From an uncultured Coriobacteriaceae bacterium (GTDB taxonomy: Bacteria; Actinomycetota; Coriobacteriia; Coriobacteriales; Atopobiaceae): a DNA stretch of 16,080 bases. The notes below the pieces were generated by a model that was not told the origin of the DNA, did no database searches, and saw only the letters and a program-made list of their open reading frames with translations. Below are positions 8,467 through 14,686 of the stretch, one piece after another; positions within the stretch are counted from its first letter, which is position 1; the number at the start of each line of letters is the position of its first letter. The stretch lies in NCBI GenBank assembly GCA_902772085.1, contig CACXZL010000019.1, positions 1 through 16,080 of the forward strand. The letters run 5' to 3'. A program made the translations under genes and the position numbers.

Positions 8467-8621
8467 GTTTCCTCCCTTGTCTCGTACCGTCCGTTGCGAC
8501 GTACCACTATATCCGAAATACAGGACAAGAATTGCGGCGCGGATTCTTCCTCCACGTCTGCAAGATGACACCAAGCTTTGACTGCATTTGTTAATGACTT
8601 TCACCCATTGGACAAAGGCAA

Positions 8622-8651
8622 GGCGGTGCAACCCAAAGGAGTCGCACCGCC
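8622..8651 (-). terminator. Hairpin terminator between rsmG and parA
   Basis: A 13-bp stem (8622-8634 with 8639-8651, two G-U pairs in the minus-strand RNA) closed by a 4-nt loop lies 31 nt past the rsmG stop. On the minus strand it is followed by TTGCCTTTGTCC, a broken T-rich tail. It probably ends the rpmH-to-rsmG transcript and separates it from parA. Confidence 0.75.
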
Positions 8652-8681
8652 TCAAAAGATACGCCTGAGCGCGTGAAGCAC

Positions 8682-9428
8682 CTACACTAGCGGATGATGC
8701 TGGGCCATACCTGTTGCCCTCGGTAGCTTGACGGAGGAGTTTCCCACGCGCTCGTATGAGAGTACTTCGCGATGGCCACGGCCCCCGGGAAGCTCATATG
8801 TTTCACGTGAAACAAGCTTCAGCCCACAGATCCTTGCGGTGCGCTCGGCTGCATCCAACTCCTCCTTTCCAGGACGTGCCTTCGCCACCACCAGACGTCC
8901 GCCCTTGCGAAGCAGCGGCGTGGCATATTCAACCAAAACGCCAGTTTGGGCGACGGCGCGTGCTACGACCGCAGCATATTGTCCACGTCGCTCACGACCA
9001 ACCTCTTCCGCGCGTGCCTGCACTGCCGTCACACGGGCGCTCATGTCAAGCGCCTGGAGGAACTCGTTGACCGCAGCGACCTTCTTTCCTACGGAATCCA
9101 CGAGGAGCCCCTTCCTGCCACTTGCGATGGCAAGCGGCACTCCCGGGAAGCCAGCTCCAGTACCTATGTCTGCAAACGGCCCGCGCGGCGCGTCGTCCAA
9201 GGCAGCGCGAAGCAAAAGAGAGTCGGCGACATGGAGGTACGCACCATCCTCGACGCCCGTGATGCGCGTAAGATTGAAGTGCTTGTTTTTCTCGATGACG
9301 AGCAGCAGATGAATGGCCAACTTTTCAAGCTGGCCCTCCGTCACCTGCAGCTCGCAGGAACGGAGGGCCTCGCGAAGAGTTGTGACGGCCAGGGCCAGCT
9401 GTTCGTCACCGACGTAATGGCTATCCAC
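8682..9428 (-). CDS. rsmG: 16S rRNA (guanine-527-N7)-methyltransferase RsmG
   Basis: A 248-aa class I SAM-dependent methyltransferase, formerly GidB, that makes m7G527 in 16S rRNA; loss of this modification causes low-level streptomycin resistance in several bacteria. The family marks are NLTRI (52-56), HVADSLLL (66-73), the SAM-binding FADIGTGAGFPGVPLAI (85-101), VDSVGKK (110-116), VARAVA (155-160), and the C-terminal PGGRGHREVLSYERVG. It starts at GTG, overlapping the khpB stop by 8 nt (GTGGATAG), with only a weak ribosome site, so translation probably depends on coupling. A consensus parS site is embedded near residues 205-210 (LVSRET), so part of the coding sequence also serves ParB. The distal end carries the operon terminator. 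Confidence 0.96.
   Translation of the reverse strand: MDSHYVGDEQLALAVTTLREALRSCELQVTEGQLEKLAIHLLLVIEKNKHFNLTRITGVEDGAYLHVADSLLLRAALDDAPRGPFADIGTGAGFPGVPLAIASGRKGLLVDSVGKKVAAVNEFLQALDMSARVTAVQARAEEVGRERRGQYAAVVARAVAQTGVLVEYATPLLRKGGRLVVAKARPGKEELDAAERTARICGLKLVSRETYELPGGRGHREVLSYERVGNSSVKLPRATGMAQHHPLV
8799..8814. promoter_or_regulatory. parS: Consensus parS site inside rsmG
   Basis: TGTTTCACGTGAAACA, an exact match to the 16-bp parS consensus and perfectly palindromic. It lies within the rsmG reading frame, about 340 bp upstream of the parA start and 3-6 kb from the origin segments, the usual location for ParB nucleation sites. Confidence 0.95.
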
Positions 9429-9978
9429 GGAGCACCGTTATCACGACGTGGCGCGAGGGATCCTCGCCTTCCGAGTGCGTGGTGACCTGGTCGTCGTCAA
9501 GCAATGCAAGGTGAACGAGACGACGTTCGTAGGCGTTCATGGGCGGGAGGGACACACGTGAGTGCTGACGCTTGGCGCGCGCGGCCGCGGAAAGCGCGAT
9601 GCCGCGAAGCTTTTCCTTGCGCCTGTTTTTATAACCCTCCACATCCACGACCACGGGGTAGTGGAAGCGGAGCTTGCTGCTCATGAGCGACGACACCACC
9701 ATCTGTAGCGCGTCGAGCGTGCGACCATGACGGCCAATGAGCACTGCAAGGTCACCACCGGTAATGTCGAGAATGAGCTCGCCGTCATCGCCTTCGTATT
9801 CGTCTATTGTCGCTGCGCCCTCGCCAAAGAACGAGAGCACACCGCGCAAATACCCTACCGCCACGTCAGCGATCGCATCCACCTCGTCGTCGGTGAACTC
9901 GACTCCTTCGGCAAAATGCGCACGCATCTCAGCGTACTCGTCATCGACGTCGGTATCGACCACCATGTCTTCTGCCAT
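9421..9978 (-). CDS. khpB: KH-R3H RNA-binding protein KhpB (Jag)
   Basis: A 185-aa RNA-binding protein usually encoded next to yidC. It has a KH-like fold with the GxxG loop GRHG (82-85) and a C-terminal R3H domain (about 123-185; PPMNAYERRLVHLAL...SEGEDPSRHVVI). KhpB pairs with KhpA to bind transcripts and affects cell division and envelope growth in Gram-positives. The N-terminal Jag_N domain of many Firmicutes proteins is absent; instead there is a short, very acidic region (Asp/Glu-rich, 1-35), as in actinobacterial versions. GGAGG lies 6 nt before the ATG. It follows yidC after 75 nt containing a GC-rich hairpin, and its stop overlaps the rsmG start. Confidence 0.93.
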   Translation of the reverse strand: MAEDMVVDTDVDDEYAEMRAHFAEGVEFTDDEVDAIADVAVGYLRGVLSFFGEGAATIDEYEGDDGELILDITGGDLAVLIGRHGRTLDALQMVVSSLMSSKLRFHYPVVVDVEGYKNRRKEKLRGIALSAAARAKRQHSRVSLPPMNAYERRLVHLALLDDDQVTTHSEGEDPSRHVVITVLRG

Positions 9979-10003
9979 TTCTAACCTCCATATCTATATC
10001 AAC

Positions 10004-10030
10004 GGGGCGCCCGCCGAAGCGCGACGCCCC
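10004..10030 (-). terminator. GC-rich hairpin between yidC and khpB
   Basis: In the minus-strand RNA, GGGGCGUC (10030-10023) pairs with GGCGCCCC (10011-10004) over 8 bp with one G-U pair, around a GC-rich loop. No T-run follows. It could attenuate transcription or set RNA ends between yidC and the khpB-rsmG part of the operon; calling it a full terminator is not supported. Confidence 0.4.
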
Positions 10031-10053
10031 TACACGTTGGACTAATTTGCTCG

Positions 10054-10833
10054 CTAGGCTTTCTTACGCGGCCTCTTCTTGCGATCCTTGCGCACCACGT
10101 CAATCTCAACGGGCCTGTTTTCCATCTCGGCCTCGGCCTTCGCCTTTGCCTCGTCCATCACGCGCTTGGTGATGAGCTGCTGCTGGGCCACCTGCCAAAG
10201 CGCGGAGGTGTTGTAATACAGAAGCACGCCAGAAGGCAGGCTCCAACCAATCCAAACCATCCACACCGCCATGACGATACCCATGATGCGACTCGTGCGT
10301 TGCTGCTGGGGGTCGGCGCTTGCCTGCGTGTTGAGCAGAAGGGGAACGAGCGTAAGACCGCCAAAGAGCAGGTCGAGGAAGATGTACACGGCCGCGGCAG
10401 GAATGCCCGATGCAGCAATGACCTGCGCGGGACCGACGGTGAGGTCGGGAATGATGTTGTAGAACGACGCCGTGCCGCCCGAGAGCGCTCCAACGTTGCG
10501 AATAACGGTAAAGAGCGCGAAGAAGATGGGCATCTGCAAGATGACGGGCAAGCATCCACCCAGAGGGTTGAACTTGTTTTCCGCGTAGAACTTGCTCATC
10601 TCCTTTTGCAAGGTCTCGGGATCGTTTGCGTAGCGTTCCTGCAACTCCTGCATCTTGGGCTGGAGGACCTGCATCTTTGCCGAGGACCTCGTGCTTCGCG
10701 TCATGAGCGGCATGATGAGAAGTCGCACGATGAGTGTGAGGATGATTATCGATAATCCCCAGTCACCGCAGAATCCGTAGATGCCGGTAAGGATATTTTG
10801 AATAAGGCCAACAATTGCGTCCCATAATCCCAT
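10054..10833 (-). CDS. yidC: Membrane protein insertase YidC/OxaI
   Basis: A 259-aa YidC of the short Gram-positive type that inserts proteins into the cytoplasmic membrane, alone or with SecYEG. The conserved groove arginine is R37, within a transmembrane segment (about 26-44, LSIIILTLIVRLLIMPL). A charged cytoplasmic helical hairpin follows (about 45-90), then further membrane segments near 95-113, 136-168 and 183-207 (MGIVMAVWMVWIGWSLPSG). The last 40 residues form a coiled, strongly basic tail (DRKKRPRKKA) that may contact ribosomes. I chose the ATG at 10833, which puts the first hydrophobic segment at the N-terminus; the frame continues upstream to 10899 inside yidD. No lipoprotein Cys follows the start, unlike many Firmicutes YidCs. 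Its ribosome site is weak (AAAGG, 11 nt away). Confidence 0.95.
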   Translation of the reverse strand: MGLWDAIVGLIQNILTGIYGFCGDWGLSIIILTLIVRLLIMPLMTRSTRSSAKMQVLQPKMQELQERYANDPETLQKEMSKFYAENKFNPLGGCLPVILQMPIFFALFTVIRNVGALSGGTASFYNIIPDLTVGPAQVIAASGIPAAAVYIFLDLLFGGLTLVPLLLNTQASADPQQQRTSRIMGIVMAVWMVWIGWSLPSGVLLYYNTSALWQVAQQQLITKRVMDEAKAKAEAEMENRPVEIDVVRKDRKKRPRKKA

Positions 10834-10856
10834 AGTCGTATACGCCTTTGCTTTCT

Positions 10857-11087
10857 CTAGGGAACCGGATCGTAGCCGCCACGATGAAAGGGATTGCATC
10901 TCAAGATGCGCTTGAACCCCAACCAGAATCCACGGGCGGCGCCATACTTTTCAATCGCTTCGAGCATGTACTCGGAGCAGGTGGGGCTATAGATGCAAGA
11001 GTCGGGAAGAAGCGGAGATATGTACCGCCGATACGCACGAATAAGGTGTTGCATGCCTCGCGCCACCACGCCCTGCCGAGGATTCAT
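10857..11087 (-). CDS. yidD: Membrane protein insertion efficiency factor YidD
   Basis: A 76-aa protein of the YidD family, thought to assist YidC-dependent insertion from the inner face of the membrane. The full signature is present: LIRAYRRYISPLLP, SCIYSPTCSEY, FKRILRCNPFHRGGYDPVP. The ATG overlaps the rnpA stop by 4 nt (ATGA), implying translational coupling. A second in-frame ATG 11 codons on would give a more typical N-terminus (QHLIRAYRRY), so the start is uncertain by that much. yidC follows after 23 nt. Confidence 0.95.
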   Translation of the reverse strand: MNPRQGVVARGMQHLIRAYRRYISPLLPDSCIYSPTCSEYMLEAIEKYGAARGFWLGFKRILRCNPFHRGGYDPVP

Positions 11088-11416
11088 GCGACACGCGCCT
11101 TATTCAAGAGCTTACGAATGGCCTTAGAAACCTCTGCGGGAGAGGAGTCGTGTGTGGCGTGAGTCGCAAAGAGTATGATATGCGTTCCTTCCACGGGCAT
11201 ATCGCACGAGCGCGCCGCCTCCCTCAGTACCCTCTTGCATCTATTGCGAAAAACGGCGTTACCCAGACGCTTTGCCGCGACGAAGGCGACTTTGCCGGCT
11301 TTGTCCGGCACACCCTCGTCAACGCGAAATACGGTCATCCGCACGAGCGGGTGACCGTACCGTCTTCCGCGAGAGAAGACCTTCTCAAACTCCTGCTTGG
11401 ACTTGATGGTCTCCAC
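11084..11416 (-). CDS. rnpA: Ribonuclease P protein component
   Basis: A 110-aa basic protein that helps the RNase P RNA trim tRNA 5' leaders. The start region ETIKSKQEFEKVFSRGRR and the RNR core AKRLGNAVFRNRCKRVLREA (48-67) are diagnostic. I chose the GTG at 11416, 13 nt past the rpmH stop, because the family N-terminus begins exactly there; the frame is open to 11509, but that extension is only the shadow of rpmH. There is no strong ribosome site before the GTG, so translation may rely on coupling to rpmH. C60 and C71 are not conserved family residues. The RNase P RNA gene is not in this window. Confidence 0.95.
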   Translation of the reverse strand: METIKSKQEFEKVFSRGRRYGHPLVRMTVFRVDEGVPDKAGKVAFVAAKRLGNAVFRNRCKRVLREAARSCDMPVEGTHIILFATHATHDSSPAEVSKAIRKLLNKARVA

Positions 11417-11429
11417 GGAGATTCGTGAT

Positions 11430-11564
11430 CTACACGGTGAGGCGCTTGCGGCCCTTGGCGCGACGGCGTGCAAGTACGTGACGTCCGCCCTTGGTTGCCA
11501 TGCGGGCACGGAAACCGTGGGTCTTGGCGCGCTTTCTTTTGTTTGGCTGATACGTGCGTTTCAT
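11430..11564 (-). CDS. rpmH: 50S ribosomal protein L34
   Basis: A 44-aa, highly basic protein beginning MKRTYQPNKRKRAKTHGFR, the near-invariant L34 start, and ending GRKRLTV. It is complete and of normal length. AGGAGG sits 4 nt before the ATG. It is the first gene of the minus-strand run rpmH-rnpA-yidD-yidC-khpB-rsmG, and a near-consensus promoter lies about 65 nt upstream. The gene diverges from the dnaA side across the origin gap. Confidence 0.98.
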   Translation of the reverse strand: MKRTYQPNKRKRAKTHGFRARMATKGGRHVLARRRAKGRKRLTV

Positions 11565-11623
11565 GGCTCCTCCTGGTACTTATGGTCTGGGGAACACTCC
11601 CCCCTACGGTCAAGAATCGAATT

Positions 11624-11641
11624 AGTAATTCTAGAATTACT
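11624..11641. repeat. 18-bp perfect palindrome over the rpmH -10 element
   Basis: AGTAATTCTAGAATTACT is identical to its reverse complement and covers the -10 hexamer of the rpmH promoter. It could be the operator for a dimeric repressor or simply easily melted origin DNA. No regulator is identified; the winged-helix protein encoded next door is a natural candidate. Confidence 0.6.
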
Positions 11642-11656
11642 CCGCTTATGTGTCAA
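11628..11656 (-). promoter_or_regulatory. Sigma-70-type promoter of the rpmH operon
   Basis: On the minus strand a perfect -35 TTGACA (11656-11651), a 17-nt spacer and -10 TAGAAT (11633-11628) precede rpmH. Transcription would start near 11620 and give a leader of about 55 nt. This is the best promoter in the window, fitting a ribosomal protein gene. Confidence 0.85.
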
Positions 11657-11798
11657 CCTGCGATTTTAAACCTGCACGCTTGTGTGGGGGATGTGGTTGT
11701 CGGAAGGCTCTTGGGCTTCTTGTTGCACCTTGTGCCCATCTGCTGACCGACCGGCACGAATCGGTAGCGTCTGGAGAGAAAGAATTATTTCTTGGTTC

Positions 11799-11826
11799 TG
11801 TTAACTATCTTTCATCGTGGTAGAAT
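11799..11826 (+). promoter_or_regulatory. Possible promoter of the GHKL-winged-helix gene
   Basis: A good -10, TAGAAT (11821-11826), lies 16 nt after a poor -35 TGTTAA (11799-11804). The spacer contains CTTTCATCG, a member of the candidate initiator-box family. A leader of about 140 nt would result. Only the -10 is convincing. Confidence 0.35.
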
Positions 11827-11972
11827 TTTCACCCGTTTATTCGCAAGTTTTTGGAACTTTTCATCAAGTTATTCTCATTCGTTGAAAACTTTCTTTCTTA
11901 TAAATTTCTTCGTGAAAGTTTTCTTCAAATGTAAACGGGATGTTGAAAGGTTCAGTCCTGCAGGAGGAAAAA

Positions 11973-13013
11973 GTGGCGCAAGACTTCTACCCCTTCGTAG
12001 AAAACGAGGACGGAGTGGCGGACGGCACGATGCAGGTGCGCCATCCCGCACGCATCGCCGTATACGATGATGCCGCCGCGGCGCCGCGCGTGGTGGTGGT
12101 GGAGCCCAAGGACGTGCGCGAATACCTGGAGGAGATCACCCTGCAGGTCACGCAGCTCTCCGCCGCCCAAGGAGGCACCATACCTTTCATGGTGATACGC
12201 GAGATTGTGGAAAACTTCATCCACGCCTACTTCATGGAACCCACCATCTCCATCCTCGACAAAGGCAACACCATCCGCTTCTCCGACCAGGGACCTGGCA
12301 TCGCCGAGAAGTCGCGCGCCTTGCAATACGGCACGACCTCGGCCACCGAGGAGATGCGCCGCTATATCCGCGGCGTGGGCTCCGGGCTACCCTACGTGCA
12401 GCAATACATGCACGACAAGGGCGGATCGCTGAAGATAGACGACAACATGGCAGGCGGTACCGTAGTGACCATTTCCACCGTCCCTGCGGTTCCCCCTCAG
12501 CAATATGGACCGCAAGCTGGGCTTTCGCCGCAGGGTTCTCCCCAAGGCGGCTGGCCGCAGCAGGCGCCGGCCTCACCGTGGCCCGCCCAGTACATGCCCC
12601 AGCAGCAAATGGCCCCGCAAGGCTTCCCGCAGGGCGCGTGGGCTCAGCAGCCGCAGAATCCATGGAACGTCGCACAGGCGCCTCAGCCGCCCTACCCGCA
12701 GCAGGGATGGCAGGCACAGCAGGCCTGGCCCGGTCAACAACCGGGAATCGGACCTGCGAGCAGCATCCCGGCTCCACAGGCGCCTCCCGCCACTCCCAGC
12801 TGGCTGGAGATCACCGTGCGAGGACGGGCGATCTTGGACTATCTCACCTCGCACGACTCCGTAGGCCCCTCGGATCTCGCGCGCGCCTATGGGGAGTCCC
12901 AGCCCACATGGACCCGAGAGCTGCAAGCGCTCGAGGAAGCCGGCCTCATACGCAAGGACGGCCAGAAGCGTCGTCTCACGGCCATGGGCAAGAGCTTCAC
13001 TTCCGGATCGTAG
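11973..13013 (+). CDS. GHKL ATPase fused to a winged-helix domain, origin-embedded
   Basis: A 346-aa protein I cannot name. Residues about 45-168 are a GHKL (HATPase_c) ATP-binding domain: N-box REIVENFIHA with N81, G1 box DQGPGI (105-110), G2 box RGVGSGLPYV (133-142), closing GGTVVTIS. About 170-275 is a Pro/Gln/Gly/Ala-rich flexible linker with repeated PQ and QG units. About 277-345 is a MarR-like winged helix (ILDYLTSHDSVGPSDLARAYGESQPTW, then EEAGLIRKDGQKRRLTAMG). There is no histidine-phosphoacceptor domain, sensor or membrane segment, so it is unlikely to be an ordinary sensor kinase; an ATP-controlled DNA-binding switch is an inference. The GTG start has AGGAGG 5 nt upstream; an ATG at 11940 without a good site would add 11 residues. 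It lies 165 nt before dnaA, inside the origin locus, pointing to control of initiation or of dnaA. Confidence 0.85.
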   Translation: MAQDFYPFVENEDGVADGTMQVRHPARIAVYDDAAAAPRVVVVEPKDVREYLEEITLQVTQLSAAQGGTIPFMVIREIVENFIHAYFMEPTISILDKGNTIRFSDQGPGIAEKSRALQYGTTSATEEMRRYIRGVGSGLPYVQQYMHDKGGSLKIDDNMAGGTVVTISTVPAVPPQQYGPQAGLSPQGSPQGGWPQQAPASPWPAQYMPQQQMAPQGFPQGAWAQQPQNPWNVAQAPQPPYPQQGWQAQQAWPGQQPGIGPASSIPAPQAPPATPSWLEITVRGRAILDYLTSHDSVGPSDLARAYGESQPTWTRELQALEEAGLIRKDGQKRRLTAMGKSFTSGS

Positions 13014-13178
13014 CCCGCTCGGTTGCGCGTTTGTTTGAAAACGTGACGGCTCCTTCACGGCCCCTGTCACGCTTCCCCCGTCACCCTGTCAGCTTTTTCA
13101 AGTTTTGAACACTTCTTACGAGTTTTCATCATATACTAACTGTCAATAAGCAGCGCGTGCGGAGATTGGAGGAATCGT
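13014..13178 (+). promoter_or_regulatory. dnaA upstream region with probable promoter and repeated 9-mers
   Basis: A -10 TATACT (13132-13137) lies about 40 nt before dnaA; no -35 sits at the ideal distance (TTGAAC at 13105-13110 has a 21-nt spacer). TTTTGAACA (13103-13111) and TTTTCATCA (13123-13131) flank the spacer, the second touching the -10. TTTTCAAGT (13095-13103) and, on the minus strand, TTTTCAAAC (13041-13033) are related. If DnaA binds them, they would repress its own gene. A weak CGTGAC/GTCACG stem near 13041-13072 follows the upstream gene. Confidence 0.5.
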
Positions 13179-14657
13179 ATGGACCCCATGGGCGAGTCTG
13201 ATGCGGAGATTCTATGGGACGACGTCGTGTCTTCCCTTGAGGCAAACGACCTCCCCGCCGCAACGGTTGCCATGCTGCAGAGCTGCACGGCATTGCATCT
13301 CGACGATACGACCCTGCACGTAGGCACGAACTCTCGTTTTGTCCAGCGCACGCTGGGACGACTGGCGTCTCAACTGGACGAGACCGCCTCGGCCGTAGCT
13401 TTTCAACCACTCCATGTGGAAATCGAGGTTTCCACAGGAGCTTCAAAGCCCAAGACGGTGCAAAAACCCGCGCGCGAGCAGCCAGCAGCACAAAAACCCG
13501 AGGCACCAGCCCCCGTCGCCGCTCCCACACGCGAGAAGCGACGCAATGCCAAGCCAAACCCCCTCGTAGAGGACATAACGCCTACGGATTCCCTGCTCAC
13601 CTTCGAACGATTCGTCGAAGGCCCGCAAAACAAGTTCGCCTTCGACGCCGCCAAGCAGGTGGCGAACGGCAATCGTAACTACAACCCCCTCTTCATCTAC
13701 GGCAAGAGCGGGCTGGGAAAGACACATCTTCTGCGTGCAATACAGAATTACATCGCGCTGAACGACCCAGAGCGCGTATGCGTATACCGCGTCGCCACCG
13801 ACTTCATCGACGACTACTCCCGCGCGATGAAAAACGCCGGCGCGGGCGCCGCGGCGGCACTGGCGGAAAACTACCACAGCATCGACGTTCTCATCATCGA
13901 CGACATACAACTCATGAGCACGGCCGCTGGCACCATAGGGTTTTTCTACGACACGTTCAACTACCTCGTGGGGCACGGCAAGCAGATCGTCCTCGCGGCC
14001 GACCGCACGCCCTCCGAGCTTGGCATGGGCCAGTCGCGCTTCGACGAGCGTGTGACCAGCCGCCTCGACTCGGGCATGACCGTATCCATCCAAGTGCCCG
14101 ACTACGAGCTCAAGTTGCAGCTCATCGACGCCTTCTACGAGCGCATGCGCGCAGACGCCCGTGCCGAGCACATCCCGGGGCTCGACGCCGACATACCCGA
14201 AGACCTGCGGAGGCTCATGGCGCAGCGCGCAGGCACAAACATCCGCGTGATAGAGGGTTTCGTGCAGTCGTGCCTCATGCTCGCGTACCAAGGCGAAATG
14301 ACCGGTCGCCACATCACGGAAGAGGACATCATCGGTGCCGCCGACCAAAAGTGGCCGAGTGGGCAACGCCACGTGACCGTCGTCCAGATACAGGAGGCCG
14401 TGGAACGAAGCTATGGCATTGACCATAGCGCCCTCGTGGGCGGCAAGCGCAACAAAGAGCTCATGGAGCCGCGCCACGTGGCCATATGGCTCACGCGCGA
14501 GCTCACCGACAACACCCTCGCCGATATAGGCAAGCACTTCGGAAACCGCACGCACGCCACCGTGAAGCACAGCATCGGCGTCATAGAGGAGGGAATGCGG
14601 GAGGACAGGGTCCTGCAAGACCGTGTGGCGAGAATCCGAGACTCTATTTTGGAATAA
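13179..14657 (+). CDS. dnaA: Chromosomal replication initiator protein DnaA
   Basis: A 492-aa AAA+ initiator that binds origin boxes, oligomerises with ATP and melts the DNA. Domain I is about 1-85 and domain II is an Ala/Pro/Lys-rich linker (86-130). Domain III runs from about 135, with Walker A GKSGLGKT (175-182), Walker B LIIDDIQ (D241, D242), box VII R291/R295 (R295 matching the E. coli arginine finger) and sensor-2 R356. Domain IV begins near 395. Box VIII is diverged (IRVIEGFVQ for VRELEGALN). The recognition-helix signature, GGRDHTTV in E. coli, reads GNRTHATV (455-462), replacing the base-contacting Asp and first Thr by T458 and A460; R424 and H459 are kept. Altered box specificity is inferred. 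GGAGG lies 6 nt before the ATG; M4 is a possible alternative start. dnaN follows after 237 nt. Confidence 0.98.
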   Translation: MDPMGESDAEILWDDVVSSLEANDLPAATVAMLQSCTALHLDDTTLHVGTNSRFVQRTLGRLASQLDETASAVAFQPLHVEIEVSTGASKPKTVQKPAREQPAAQKPEAPAPVAAPTREKRRNAKPNPLVEDITPTDSLLTFERFVEGPQNKFAFDAAKQVANGNRNYNPLFIYGKSGLGKTHLLRAIQNYIALNDPERVCVYRVATDFIDDYSRAMKNAGAGAAAALAENYHSIDVLIIDDIQLMSTAAGTIGFFYDTFNYLVGHGKQIVLAADRTPSELGMGQSRFDERVTSRLDSGMTVSIQVPDYELKLQLIDAFYERMRADARAEHIPGLDADIPEDLRRLMAQRAGTNIRVIEGFVQSCLMLAYQGEMTGRHITEEDIIGAADQKWPSGQRHVTVVQIQEAVERSYGIDHSALVGGKRNKELMEPRHVAIWLTRELTDNTLADIGKHFGNRTHATVKHSIGVIEEGMREDRVLQDRVARIRDSILE

Positions 14658-14686
14658 ATAAACGATGTTGAAAACATTGTTTATTT
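14656..14686 (+). terminator. AT-rich hairpin just after dnaA
   Basis: Arms 14656-14669 and 14673-14686 pair over 14 positions (one G-U) around a 3-nt loop, overlapping the dnaA stop. The stem is AT-rich and its right arm is T-rich, so it may act as a weak terminator. The right part of the left arm with the loop also reads TTTTCAACA on the minus strand (14674-14666), so this may instead be a protein site. Confidence 0.5.

Larger units (their letters stand above)
11565..11972. other. Divergent AT-rich intergenic region, candidate upstream part of oriC
   Basis: This 408-nt gap between rpmH and the GHKL gene is where gene orientation flips, as expected at an origin. The right half (about 11775-11940) is markedly AT-rich. 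It holds TTTTCATCA (11858-11866), TTTTCAACG (minus, 11888-11880), CTTTCATCG (11809-11817), TTTTCTTCA (11919-11927) and CTTTCAACA (minus, 11949-11941), members of a 9-mer family also found around dnaA. I see no canonical TTATCCACA box. The left part carries the rpmH promoter and an 18-bp palindrome. Confidence 0.6.

Noticed and set aside
8467..8655. Upstream extension of parA to 8655
   Set aside because: It would be read through the 8622-8651 terminator hairpin and adds 63 residues unlike ParA; the GTG at 8466 has a strong ribosome site.
11417..11509. Upstream extension of rnpA
   Set aside because: These codons are rpmH read in another frame; the RnpA family N-terminus begins at the GTG at 11416.
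12232..13108. Long open frames on both strands overlapping the GHKL-winged-helix gene
   Set aside because: Arg/Ala/Pro-rich translations created by the repetitive Pro/Gln-coding linker; the plus-strand frame at 11973 has all the domain motifs and a strong ribosome site.
13443..14618. 391-codon open frame on the minus strand opposite dnaA
   Set aside because: It is the antisense shadow of dnaA: high GC at codon position three of dnaA keeps it open. Its protein is rich in Val, His and Gly with no known motif and no ribosome site.
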